In this document: piece by piece, positions 43,267-51,993 of the stretch
How the letters are laid out: the number at the start of each line of letters is the position of its first letter
Numbering within the stretch: position 1 is the first letter of the stretch
DNA from: Gemmatimonadota bacterium
GTDB taxonomy: Bacteria; Latescibacterota; UBA2968; UBA8231
Assembly: GCA_002712305.1 (NCBI GenBank)
Contig: PATE01000062.1
Coordinates: 1 to 63,381, forward strand
Length of the DNA stretch: 63,381 nt
Direction of reading: 5' to 3'
Program-made: the position numbers and the translations under genes
The notes under the pieces: model-generated
Database searches by the model: none
What the model saw: only the letters and a program-made list of their open reading frames with translations
What the model was told of the DNA's origin: nothing

Positions 43267-45513
43267 ATGAGGAACACCGAGCCGCGGTGGTCAAGCTGGG
43301 TGGCCCTCATCCTCGGGCTGGGGTTGCTGGCCTATCTGCCCAGTTTCGACGGGGTCTTCGTCTTCGACGACCTGCAGTGGATCGTCGACAACGACGATCT
43401 GCACCGCCTGTGGCCGCCGTGGGCAGCCGCCCGCGGGACGCTTCGGCCACTTCTGTTTTTCACCCTCGCCATCAATCATGCCATCAGTGGCCTGGCTCCC
43501 TGGTCCTACCATCTGATGAATCTGGGGATCCATCTGACGACGGCCTTGTTGTTGTTCGGGTCGCTGAGAAGACTCCTCAGAACGTGGCACTCGTCCTCCC
43601 ATGGCCACGGCCAGGGCTCGGTCGAGCAATCCATCGCAGGCGCCACCGCCTTGCTCTGGGCCGTCCATCCTCTCACGACACAGGCTGTGACCTACGTCAT
43701 ACAGCGGGGAGAGTCGTTGGCCAGTCTCCTCTATGTGCTGTGTTTCTACGGATTGCTGCGAAGTATCGATTCGAACAGGCACCGCCTGTGGTGGGGCGTC
43801 ATCGTCCTCAGTTGGTGGGGGGCCATGGCGACCAAGCTGATCGCCGTCACCCTGCCGGTCCTGCTGTTTGCCTTCGACTGGCTCCTGCTCAGTGGAGGCT
43901 TCGCTCATCTGTGGCAGCGGAGACGGTCCCTCTACCTGGCCCTTGGGGTGCCCGTCCTGATCGGTGTGGTGATTCTGCTTTTCATGGCGCCGCACCTTCT
44001 GGCTGCCCAGGTTCGTGGCGATGCCGAGGCGTTTGGCCGTCTCGACTATCTCATCACCCAGCCTGGTGTCATCCTCCACTATTTGCGCCTCGTCGTGTGG
44101 CCTCGACCACTCCTCATCGATCATGGCTGGCCCGTTTCGTCCTGGGCACTGGCTCTTGTTCCGCTCGCACTGGTGAGTTCGGCTCTGGTTGCCATCCTCA
44201 TCGGACTGATTCGGCGACGAGCGTGGAGTTTCGTCGGTCTCTGGTTTGTGGGGATCCTCGCCCCTACGTCCAGTTGGGTGCCGCTGCGTGATCTGCTCGT
44301 CGAACACCGTATGTATCTGCCTCTGGTGGCGCCCCTGTTCGTGCTCGTCTGGCTTGGGGCCACGCTCCCGGCTCGGGGGCGCCTCTGGGCGCTGGCTGCC
44401 CTCGTCGGATCTCTGGCGCTGATGACGGCGGCTCGCAATCAGGACTACCACAGTGAACTGTCGCTGTTTGCCTCCGCAGCACACGAAACGAGCAACACCC
44501 GCAGATTCTACAACCTGCAACTCGAGTTCGTCTTCGACGAGGGAGGCGTTCTTGATGGCCCCCTGCTGTGTGCGCTCGAAACGGGCCCTGCCCTGCGCCC
44601 CGTCGCTCGACGGATTCAACAAGCCGACACAGACGGGGCCCTGCGGGATCTTGAAGGAATCAGGACTGTATCGGCGGCCAATCTGCGTGGCCTGGCGTTT
44701 TGGTTGAGGGGACAACGGCAGGAGGCGGCCTCGCAGTGGACCCAGGCACAGAATCTGCCCACTGCGCGGGTGAATCTCGCCATTGCCTCCTGGCTCGGCG
44801 GCGATCCGGGACGCGCCGAGCAATTGCTGGTCAACCCGCCGGATCCCACGTTGCCCGAGGCACATTACAATCTCGGAGCGTTGTGGGCAGCTCAGGGGAA
44901 GCTGGCAGAAGCCCGGGTTCTGCTGCAGCAGGCGCTCGCCCTGCGGCCGAATTGGGCGGAGGCGCTCAACAACCTCGGAGCCATCGCCGAAGCCAATGGG
45001 GAAATGGCAGAGGCTGGCCAACGATACGAGGATGCCATCGCACTGGAGCATCCAACGTCCACACTGAATCGAGGGTTGCTCCACATTCGTCAGCGTCACT
45101 ACCGCGAGGCGCTTCCGCTGCTGGACCAAGTCATTCGCAAGTCCGGTGGGGAGCACCCTCGGGCCTCGTCGGCGAGGTCGGTGGCACGGTATTTCACAGG
45201 AGAGTTGTACGAGGCCGTCGAAGATCTGCGAAAGGCCCGGCGGCTTGGGGGGGCCACTGCCGCCCTCGACAACAATCTAGGCTGCCTAAATCTGGCACTC
45301 GGCGATCTACGACAGGCACGCAGCCTCTTCGAACAGGCCCTGGCCAAAGACCCCCAACAGACGGCGGCCAACCACAATCTTGGCAAGCTGCTGGTTATTG
45401 TCGGGCAGCCGGGGCCGGCGGTGGCGCACCTGCAGCGGGCGGCTGATCGAAGGCCGGACGACAAGGTGTTGGCGGCCAATCTCCGAGAGGCGAGACGTCT
45501 GGCCTCTCGCTGA
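43267..45513 (+). CDS. TMTC-like membrane protein: GT-C-type multi-pass domain plus TPR repeats
   Basis: 748 residues. The N-terminal 400 residues contain about ten membrane helices, with FDGVFVFDDLQWIVDNDDL shortly after helix one (the acidic DD motif of GT-C/DUF1736 mannosyltransferase-like proteins), PLTTQAVTYVIQRGESLAS and LVEHRMYLPL. From about residue 480 come TPR units such as EAHYNLGALWAAQGKLAEAR, LQQALALRPNWAEALNNLG and AANHNLGKLLVIVGQPGPA. The architecture equals that of TMTC and bacterial TPR-GT-C proteins, probably protein or glycolipid glycosylation at the membrane. No sugar donor gene is adjacent. An antisense frame of 621 codons on the other strand is a shadow. Confidence 0.82.
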   Translation: MRNTEPRWSSWVALILGLGLLAYLPSFDGVFVFDDLQWIVDNDDLHRLWPPWAAARGTLRPLLFFTLAINHAISGLAPWSYHLMNLGIHLTTALLLFGSLRRLLRTWHSSSHGHGQGSVEQSIAGATALLWAVHPLTTQAVTYVIQRGESLASLLYVLCFYGLLRSIDSNRHRLWWGVIVLSWWGAMATKLIAVTLPVLLFAFDWLLLSGGFAHLWQRRRSLYLALGVPVLIGVVILLFMAPHLLAAQVRGDAEAFGRLDYLITQPGVILHYLRLVVWPRPLLIDHGWPVSSWALALVPLALVSSALVAILIGLIRRRAWSFVGLWFVGILAPTSSWVPLRDLLVEHRMYLPLVAPLFVLVWLGATLPARGRLWALAALVGSLALMTAARNQDYHSELSLFASAAHETSNTRRFYNLQLEFVFDEGGVLDGPLLCALETGPALRPVARRIQQADTDGALRDLEGIRTVSAANLRGLAFWLRGQRQEAASQWTQAQNLPTARVNLAIASWLGGDPGRAEQLLVNPPDPTLPEAHYNLGALWAAQGKLAEARVLLQQALALRPNWAEALNNLGAIAEANGEMAEAGQRYEDAIALEHPTSTLNRGLLHIRQRHYREALPLLDQVIRKSGGEHPRASSARSVARYFTGELYEAVEDLRKARRLGGATAALDNNLGCLNLALGDLRQARSLFEQALAKDPQQTAANHNLGKLLVIVGQPGPAVAHLQRAADRRPDDKVLAANLREARRLASR

Positions 45514-45523
45514 ACTCTCCCGC

Positions 45524-46237
45524 CTACACGAGTACTTCTGCCAGCTGGGTGAAGTCTTCGACCACGACGTCGGGCCGATACACTGATTCGTCGTACGGGA
45601 GTTGATTTCGATTGACGAAGGCCCCGCGCAGCCCACAAGCGCGGGCGCCTACGATGTCGAAGGAATTCGCTGAGATCATCATGCACTGCCCCACCTCCAG
45701 ACCCAGCCCCGCCGTGGCGCGCCGGTAGACCGATGGATGTGGTTTGAAGGCACCTGCCTCCTCTACGGAGAGCACCTTGTGGAAAGGGGTTCCTTCGACC
45801 TGGTGCTCGAGCAGGTGGGCAAGGAATTCGGGATCCCCATTGGACAGCACGACCAGGCGATAGCGCCGCCCCAGTGCTTCCAGCGCATCAGCGACTTCGG
45901 GGAAGGGACGCAGATGAGGCCAGGCCTCCATCAGTTCCAGCACATGGGATGGCCCATGGGGCAGATGGTGCAAGGCGAGGGTATACACGATGGCCCGCCG
46001 TACGGTCTCCAGATATCCGCCATGTCCCAGGTCCAACAGGGTGTCCATGAACTGTTCGTGGCGCTGCCGGGCTCGCCAGGACTCCCAGAGAGTGACCGCG
46101 TCGATCGATGATTCCCGCGTCGACAGGAATCTCTCGATGGCAGGCAGCAAGCTGGTCTTGAGATCGAGTACGGTGCCAAAAAGGTCGAAGGTCAGCGCCT
46201 TAATGGCGGCGGTGTCGAAATGATGCGTCTGCTTCAT
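45524..46237 (-). CDS. HAD-superfamily hydrolase, haloacid dehalogenase type II-like
   Basis: Start ATG 46237 (MKQTHHFDTAAIKALTFDLFGTVLD); the frame extends upstream without family similarity. 237 residues. Motif I DLFGT (nucleophile Asp, no second Asp, as in haloacid dehalogenases), cap-domain helices, motif II VVLSNGDPEF, motif III Lys in EAGAFKPHPSVYRRA, motif IV SANSFDIVGARACGL. Members remove halide from 2-haloacids or phosphate from small substrates. Convergent with the TPR gene, 10 bp apart. Confidence 0.88.
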   Translation of the reverse strand: MKQTHHFDTAAIKALTFDLFGTVLDLKTSLLPAIERFLSTRESSIDAVTLWESWRARQRHEQFMDTLLDLGHGGYLETVRRAIVYTLALHHLPHGPSHVLELMEAWPHLRPFPEVADALEALGRRYRLVVLSNGDPEFLAHLLEHQVEGTPFHKVLSVEEAGAFKPHPSVYRRATAGLGLEVGQCMMISANSFDIVGARACGLRGAFVNRNQLPYDESVYRPDVVVEDFTQLAEVLV

Positions 46238-46420
46238 CCCTCTGCTCTCGTTCCAGGTTGGTCTCGCGGCGCAAAGTAGAGCACCCAGCGAGTCCAACCA
46301 AGCGCTAGCAAGCGATGGAAAGAGGAGCCAAACGAGACGAAACGGTAGAGGAATCGCCAAACGCGCCGATGTGCCGATGTACCGAAGGCGAAACGCACAC
46401 AACCTTCACTCCCCGAAGGG

Positions 46421-47461
46421 ATGAGTCTCATGGCGATTCATGCCGGCGACGACAAGGATCAGTCTGAGGAAGAGGATCCTGTCCTCCATAAAGTGGCCAT
46501 TCTCATGGTCGCCCTCGGTGAGGATGCGTCCAGTCAGGTGATGAAGTTTCTAAGCGACTACGAGATCGAGGAAATCACCCAGGCCATCGCCAGTCTCGGA
46601 ACCATCAGCTCCAAGCTCATCGACACGGTGCTTGAGGACTTCCAACATTATCTGCTCGCTGGGGAGTGGCTGGCCCAGGGTGGAACCGACTTTGCCCGCG
46701 AGGTACTCGAGCGCGCCGTGGGGCCGCGCAAGGCGCAGGAGATTCTGGATCGCGTCAACACCAAGGTGAGTTCCGGGTTCTACATCTTGAAGAATGTGGC
46801 GCCCCAGCAGATCGCCCCCTTCATCGCCAACGAACATCCCCAGACCATCGCACTAGTTCTGTCTCAACTCGATGCTGATCCGGCGGCGGGGATCCTGTCT
46901 CACCTGCCCGAATTCATGCAGGCCGATGTAGCCTATCGAATTGCGTCGATGGAGAATCTCACGCCCAATGTCCTGAAGCAGATCGAGGAGAGTCTTGAGT
47001 CCTCGCTCAAGGACATTCTGGGAGGCAACCAGGATGTGGGTGGCACGAAGGTTGTGGCCGACATCCTCAACCTCACGGGAACCTCGGTCGAGAAAAACGT
47101 CCTCGACATCATGGATGGCACCGATCCCGAGATCGCCGAAGAGGTTCAGAATCAGATGTTCGTCTTCGGCGACCTGGTGAAGCTTACGGACCGCGAACTC
47201 CAGTTGCTGATGAAGGAGGTCGAGCAGAAAGACCTCGTCGTGGCCATGAAACGCGCCGAAGAGGAACTGAAGGACACGATCCTCGGCAACATGTCCGAGC
47301 GCGTGAGAACGTTCATCACCGAAGAGATGGAATTTCTGGCCCCCATGCGTCTGAGTGAGGTGGAGGAGGTCCAAGTGCGTATTGTCCAACAGTGCCGCCA
47401 GCTCGAAGATCAGGGGCAGGTCGTGATCACACGCGGCGACGCCAACGAGCAGTTCGTCTAG
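46421..47461 (+). CDS. fliG: Flagellar motor switch protein FliG
   Basis: 346 residues, full length. N-domain KVAILMVALGEDASSQVMKF, middle-domain EHPQT motif (138-142) in IANEHPQTIALVLSQL, the MFVF motif (MFVFGDLVKL, 246 on), and the C-terminal torque-generating domain with charged residues (LMKEVEQKDLVVAMKRA, MSERVRTFITEEMEFL, RLSEVEEVQVRIV). An acidic N-terminal extension (GDDKDQSEEEDP) is unusual. FliG joins the MS ring to the switch complex. It is alone: no fliF, fliM, fliN or mot gene in the window, and its neighbours are a HAD hydrolase and manA. Confidence 0.93.
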   Translation: MSLMAIHAGDDKDQSEEEDPVLHKVAILMVALGEDASSQVMKFLSDYEIEEITQAIASLGTISSKLIDTVLEDFQHYLLAGEWLAQGGTDFAREVLERAVGPRKAQEILDRVNTKVSSGFYILKNVAPQQIAPFIANEHPQTIALVLSQLDADPAAGILSHLPEFMQADVAYRIASMENLTPNVLKQIEESLESSLKDILGGNQDVGGTKVVADILNLTGTSVEKNVLDIMDGTDPEIAEEVQNQMFVFGDLVKLTDRELQLLMKEVEQKDLVVAMKRAEEELKDTILGNMSERVRTFITEEMEFLAPMRLSEVEEVQVRIVQQCRQLEDQGQVVITRGDANEQFV

Positions 47462-47588
47462 GCATTTTCTCGTTAGATCATATAGGCATTTGAGTCTGTG
47501 GTTCCGCAGGACAGGCTGTTCATGTGCGTTGGAGAGAGACTGCCTCTACATTCTCTCTCGTCGCCCGTAACCTCGCCTCCATTGACCG

Positions 47589-48563
47589 ATGTCGATGCCA
47601 CCTCTGCCAGAACTCCTCCCCCTGACGCCCTATCTGCGAGAGATGGTGTGGGGTGGTCGTCGCCTGGGCAACCTCTACGGCAAGCCGCTGCCTGCGGGGC
47701 AGTCCATTGGTGAGTCCTGCGAACTGTCAGCCCTGCCCGGAAGAGACACCGTTGTCGCGGACGGCCTGATGGCCGGTCGAGGCCTGCTGAGTCTACACCG
47801 CGAATTTGGAGCCCAACTCGTCGGCGAAGAGGTCTCGGAGCGCTACGGCTCTGATTTTCCACTCCTGATCAAACTCATCGACGCGCACGATGATCTGTCC
47901 ATTCAAGTCCACCCCGATGACGCGTATGCGCAGTCTCGCGACCTGGGCGTTTTTGGGAAGACCGAAGCATGGGTCGTTCTCCATTCAGAGGATGGACGCA
48001 TTGCCCTCGGCCTGGAGCCCGGTGTCGATGAAACGGCACTGAGACAGGCCATCGGGGACGGCGAAGCCGAGCGTGTTGTTCGTTTTCAGGCGGTCTCCGC
48101 AGGCGACGTGGTCTATCTGCCTGCGGGAACCGTTCACGCTCTGTGTCGAGGCGTTCTGATCTACGAGGTACAGCAGTCGAGTGACATCACATTCAGACTC
48201 TACGACTATGATCGTGCGGGTGTTGATGGTGAGAAACGAGAGCTCCATATCGATCACGGGTTGGCCGTCACCGATTTCGATGCCCATCCCGAACCTACGC
48301 GAACACCTTCTGATTCATCACGTACCACACTCCTCGACGCCGAGTACTTCCGCCTGGAGCTCTTTCAAGGTGAGCCAGGGGTCATCGAGACAGGGGCGAG
48401 TTTCGCCGCCGTCACGGTCGTTGAGGGTGGGGTGACACTGGAGGGGAGTGAGCAGTCTCATCTCCTGGCTGTAGGCGGCTCTGCCATGATCCGTGCCGGG
48501 ACCCGGGTCCGTGTCATTCCGGCGTCCGGTGCCCGTTGTCTGGTGGCAACACCAGCGGTGTGA
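47589..48563 (+). CDS. manA: Mannose-6-phosphate isomerase, type I
   Basis: 324 residues, the short bacterial class. Zn ligands are in SIQVHPDD (Q106, H108), GKTEAW (E126) and GTVHALCRGVLIYEVQQ (His near 180). Further markers are VWGGRRLGN at the N-terminus and YDYDRAG near 213. It interconverts fructose-6-phosphate and mannose-6-phosphate. Followed 83 bp later by mannose-1-phosphate guanylyltransferase, so the pair feeds GDP-mannose synthesis; the phosphomannomutase step must be encoded elsewhere. Confidence 0.92.
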   Translation: MSMPPLPELLPLTPYLREMVWGGRRLGNLYGKPLPAGQSIGESCELSALPGRDTVVADGLMAGRGLLSLHREFGAQLVGEEVSERYGSDFPLLIKLIDAHDDLSIQVHPDDAYAQSRDLGVFGKTEAWVVLHSEDGRIALGLEPGVDETALRQAIGDGEAERVVRFQAVSAGDVVYLPAGTVHALCRGVLIYEVQQSSDITFRLYDYDRAGVDGEKRELHIDHGLAVTDFDAHPEPTRTPSDSSRTTLLDAEYFRLELFQGEPGVIETGASFAAVTVVEGGVTLEGSEQSHLLAVGGSAMIRAGTRVRVIPASGARCLVATPAV

Positions 48564-48646
48564 TGACGCCGAAAGAAGCCAGCCTGCGTACCAGCAGCAC
48601 CAGTAGTCTGCAACTGAGCAACACTGAACCCAACAAGGGAGAACAC

Positions 48647-49762
48647 GTGTCCCAGGGACTCAAATTCGTGATCCGTGCCGGCGGTGTAGGTACTCGCCTC
48701 TGGCCATATAGCCGTCAGGCGCGACCGAAGCAGTTTCACGCCATGGCAGGAGACCGCACGATGTTGCAGGAGGCCGTCGATCGAATCCTGCCCATCGCCG
48801 GGATGGATGACATCTTCGTCTCCACCGGAACCGCACAGGCCCATCTGGTCCGTCAGCAATTGCCGCAGCTACGCGATGATCATCTGATCGTCGAACCCGC
48901 CTTGCGAAACACGGGGCCCGCCGTGGCACTCGAATGCGCCCTGCTGGCGGCCCGTTGGCCGGGGTGCACGATCGCTTCGCTCGGATCCGATCACTACATC
49001 GGCAAGCCCGACGAGTTCTGTGGACTGCTGGAGGCGGCATTCGCAGCCTGCGAAGAGCATCCGGAGTATCTCTACACGATCGGTGTGAAACCTGTGCGAC
49101 CCGAGACGGGGTACGGTTATATCCGCAAGGGCCAGGTCATGTGCCGGGCCACGGGTCTGGCGGGTCTGGGCGGCGAGACTCCCGTCTATGAGGTGACGGA
49201 GTTCACCGAGAAACCGGACGAGGCGACGGCTGTTGGGTATGCGAACAGTGGGGAGTATCTGTGGAACACGAATATGTTCGTCTGGCGGGCCGACACCGTG
49301 ATGGATCTATTCGCTACCCATGAGCCCGACATTCACGAGCGCGCCCTCCGGATTGGCGCCGCCAGTGGCGAGGCGAGGGCGCTCACGGAGGTGATCGAAC
49401 GTGAATACCCACAGATGAAGGCCATCGCCGTCGATAACGCCATCATCGAACCGGCACCTCATGTGGCGACGCTGGAAGGCGAACTCAACTGGGGGGACAT
49501 CGGCAGCTGGGCGGCGCTGACGGATGTGCTGGCCGCCGACGAAGACGGGAATCTGCTGAAAGGCAATGTGGTCACCATCGACAGTGGCAATGTTACCGTC
49601 TACGGTGGAAGCGACGAGAAGGTCGTCGCTCTGGTCGGTGTCGACGATCTGGTCGTCGTGGACACCCCAGATGCCCTGCTCGTTTGCCGCAAGCAGGACG
49701 CCCAGCGTGTCCGGGATGTTCTGGATCGACTTCAGGATGGAGATCAGTCCAGGTTCGCCTAA
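48647..49762 (+). CDS. manC: Mannose-1-phosphate guanylyltransferase
   Basis: The start is most likely GTG 48647, five bases after AAGGGAG; the frame is open to 48536, overlapping manA. 371 residues: a nucleotidyltransferase domain with RAGGVGTRLWPYSRQARPKQ, SLGSDHYIGKPD and EFTEKPD, then a left-handed beta-helix-like tail (LLKGNVVTIDSGNVTVYG). The usual AGG(x)GTRL motif is present. No C-terminal isomerase domain, consistent with separate manA. It makes GDP-mannose for glycan or GDP-fucose synthesis. A hairpin lies just after its stop. Confidence 0.92.
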   Translation: MSQGLKFVIRAGGVGTRLWPYSRQARPKQFHAMAGDRTMLQEAVDRILPIAGMDDIFVSTGTAQAHLVRQQLPQLRDDHLIVEPALRNTGPAVALECALLAARWPGCTIASLGSDHYIGKPDEFCGLLEAAFAACEEHPEYLYTIGVKPVRPETGYGYIRKGQVMCRATGLAGLGGETPVYEVTEFTEKPDEATAVGYANSGEYLWNTNMFVWRADTVMDLFATHEPDIHERALRIGAASGEARALTEVIEREYPQMKAIAVDNAIIEPAPHVATLEGELNWGDIGSWAALTDVLAADEDGNLLKGNVVTIDSGNVTVYGGSDEKVVALVGVDDLVVVDTPDALLVCRKQDAQRVRDVLDRLQDGDQSRFA

Positions 49763-49779
49763 CCTGGCCCCTGGGCCGG

Positions 49780-49808
49780 GCAGCCGGGACGTCGACGACC
49801 CCGGCTGC
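49780..49808. terminator. Hairpin between convergent manC and aminotransferase genes
   Basis: 9-bp GC-rich inverted repeat GCAGCCGGG (49780-49788) / CCCGGCTGC (49800-49808) with an 11-nt loop; the right arm reaches the aminotransferase stop. No U-tract on either side. Confidence 0.5.
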
Positions 49809-50971
49809 TAGCGGGCAGCAGCTTTCTCTTGAACCATCGCACAGATTCTCTCGACACCTTCCCGAACCATGTCATCGGGAGAGGCGATGGAGATTCGCAC
49901 GTGGTCGGCACACATCTGTCCAAAGGTGCTGCCCGGCGCCACGGCGACCTTGTGTTTTGCGATGAGTTCCATGGCAAAATCCCGCGATTCCATTCCCGAC
50001 GCTGAGATATCGATCAGGAGATAGAAGGCGCCCCCGGGTGTGTAGCGATACATGTCGTGGGCCCGCAGAACCTCCAGGGCGATATCGCGGCGGCGTTGAT
50101 AGGCGTCGCGCATCTCGACGACACACTCCTGCGGGCCATCGAGCGCGTCGGCGGCGGCCATCTGCGAGAAACCCACACCACAGGAGACCAGCGGCTCCTG
50201 CAGCTTGCTGGCCATTTCCACATACTCGGTGCAGGCCCGGGTGAAACCGACTCGGTAGCCCGTCATGGCATACGACTTCGACATGCCCGTCACGAGCAGG
50301 ACCCGTCCATCAGGATCATGGGCAGCGGCACTGACGTGATCGACGCCGTCAAAGATGATCTCTCCGTAGATCTCATCGGCCAGAACCCACAGATCATGGC
50401 GACGTGCCAGATCCATTAACTGTTGGGTCAACTCCTCGTCGTACACCTGTCCTGTCGGGTTCGATGGGCTGCACAACAAGAGCAACTTCGTTCGCTCGGT
50501 GATCAAGGACTCGATCTGTTCTACATCGGGCAGGAAGTTGTTCTGGGCCGTCAGATTGTAGAACACGTTGCTGCCGTGAAAGAGGGGGACCGCCATGGAG
50601 TAGTTCGGCCAACCGGGATCGGGCAGCAACACTTCGTCCCCCGGTTCCACCAGGGATAGAAAGGCGGTGGCGACACTCAGCACCGCCCCCTGCGTGACCA
50701 GAATGTTCTCTGGTTCGGTGGTCACACCGGTCTTGCCCTGCACGTACCGCGCAACGGCGTCGCGCAACTCGTTGGTCCCCGCATTGGGGACGTACCGCGT
50801 GTGGCCGGCCCGCGCGTGCCGACAGGTGGCCTCGACAATGTGAGGAGGGGTGTCGAAGTCGGGTTGCCCCACCTCGAGGTGGATGGCGCCTGGCGTCGCC
50901 CAGGCGATATCCATGATCTCACGGATTCCAGAACGGGGAATGGCGGTCGGTGCCGCAGCAAAGGGCTTCAT
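49808..50971 (-). CDS. PLP-dependent class I aminotransferase
   Basis: Start ATG 50971 (MKPFAAAPTAIPRSGIREIM) overlaps the upstream stop (ATGA); the longer frame to 51310 is antisense overlap. 387 residues. HLEVGQPDFDTPPHIVEA at the N-terminus, YVPNAGTNELRDAVARY, CSPSNPTGQVYDEEL (PLP-ring Asn), LADEIYGEIIFDG (Asp/Tyr), the Schiff-base lysine in GMSKSYAMTGYRVG, and a C-terminal VRISIASPDDM carboxylate-binding arginine. Aspartate/aromatic-type fold I aminotransferase. Operon with the aspartate-dehydrogenase-like gene, suggesting that the two handle the same amino acid or keto acid. Confidence 0.92.
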   Translation of the reverse strand: MKPFAAAPTAIPRSGIREIMDIAWATPGAIHLEVGQPDFDTPPHIVEATCRHARAGHTRYVPNAGTNELRDAVARYVQGKTGVTTEPENILVTQGAVLSVATAFLSLVEPGDEVLLPDPGWPNYSMAVPLFHGSNVFYNLTAQNNFLPDVEQIESLITERTKLLLLCSPSNPTGQVYDEELTQQLMDLARRHDLWVLADEIYGEIIFDGVDHVSAAAHDPDGRVLLVTGMSKSYAMTGYRVGFTRACTEYVEMASKLQEPLVSCGVGFSQMAAADALDGPQECVVEMRDAYQRRRDIALEVLRAHDMYRYTPGGAFYLLIDISASGMESRDFAMELIAKHKVAVAPGSTFGQMCADHVRISIASPDDMVREGVERICAMVQEKAAAR

Positions 50972-51762
50972 CAGCGCAGGTGAATCCCTGGCCCCGTGGA
51001 CCCGATCATCTGCACCGTATTGTAGATCGAAGCCGGCGTGCTGGCTCCCGTGACTCCTGTGATGGCTTCCACGCGCTCCACGTGCAGCTCCACACCGGGC
51101 GCCTTGGCATGGATGGCGACGGTCGCGTCGCTCCAGGCCGGATCCACGAGCAGCAACGAGTGCGTGCGATCGAAGCCGATTCCTGCATACGCGATGGCTG
51201 CATGGGTATTCACATTGCGGGGGAACATGGGACAGATCCCCCGAGTTGGCCCGTCGTAAAGACAGGTCTCTTCCGTGATACTGTCTGGATCGACGCCTGC
51301 GGCGGCGCAATCAACGTTCTTCGGCGGCTTCTTCATCACCACGTCGACGCTTTCCCAGATGTCACGATTTTCCAGCAATGCATCCATGCCCACGACGCCA
51401 CCATGGGGGACGAAGGCACGCGTTCCATATTTGGCGGTGGCCTCCTCGATCCCGGTCTCCACCTCTCGGTCGGCCAGTGCGGTGACGGAGATGAACATGT
51501 AGTTCGTCTTCTCGAGGATTGTCGTCCCCCATTTACGGGTGACATCGGGATGGGCCATCTCCACGACGAGGTCTGCGCCACGGCTGTCGAAGTCAGCGAG
51601 ATCCGTCAAGGCTAGGTCCCCAAGATCGTCCAGTCTGCTCGTATCCGCGTCATGGATGAAAACCACCTCCATGCCGTTATCGTTCGAGGTAATCATGTCA
51701 CGTACCGCCTGACCGATCAGGCCGTAGCCGACCAGACCGACACGCGTCGTTGTCGCTGCCAT
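50971..51762 (-). CDS. L-aspartate dehydrogenase-like (NadX/DUF108) NAD(P)-dependent enzyme
   Basis: 263 residues. Rossmann start VGLVGYGLIGQAVRDMI; DLVVEMAHPDVTRKWG; HGGVVGMDALLENRD; the typical C-terminal block FPRNVNTHAAIAYAGIGFDRT with the conserved His region; final GVTGASTPASIYNT. Family members reversibly deaminate L-aspartate to oxaloacetate (via iminoaspartate for NAD synthesis). No nadA/nadC nearby. The coupled aminotransferase suggests an amino acid interconversion pathway rather than NAD synthesis (inference). The promoter lies in the 231-bp divergent gap up to 51994. Confidence 0.87.
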   Translation of the reverse strand: MAATTTRVGLVGYGLIGQAVRDMITSNDNGMEVVFIHDADTSRLDDLGDLALTDLADFDSRGADLVVEMAHPDVTRKWGTTILEKTNYMFISVTALADREVETGIEEATAKYGTRAFVPHGGVVGMDALLENRDIWESVDVVMKKPPKNVDCAAAGVDPDSITEETCLYDGPTRGICPMFPRNVNTHAAIAYAGIGFDRTHSLLLVDPAWSDATVAIHAKAPGVELHVERVEAITGVTGASTPASIYNTVQMIGSTGPGIHLR

Positions 51763-51993
51763 CTTCTTCTCCTCTATTTCTCTTAGGACGCCGGACGCGG
51801 TCGCTATCGCTCTTGTCCGGCATCGGGATTGCTCAATGCGGAGGGCTGAGGAATATACATGCAGTCGTGCGTACTCGTCGAATCATGGCGGCTCACAAGA
51901 TGTTGTGTTCAACCTCGCATCGGTACACAAAAAAGTATCGTAACTGTAAAGACCGCAAAGTCTTAGCCGATATAAGGAGCGAAGGTCTACACT

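Noticed and set aside
43291-45156. A 621-codon open frame on the minus strand opposite the GT-C/TPR gene
   Set aside because: Gln/Arg/Gly-rich translation with no domain or motif, entirely antisense to a gene with clear membrane helices and TPR units; a by-product of high GC.
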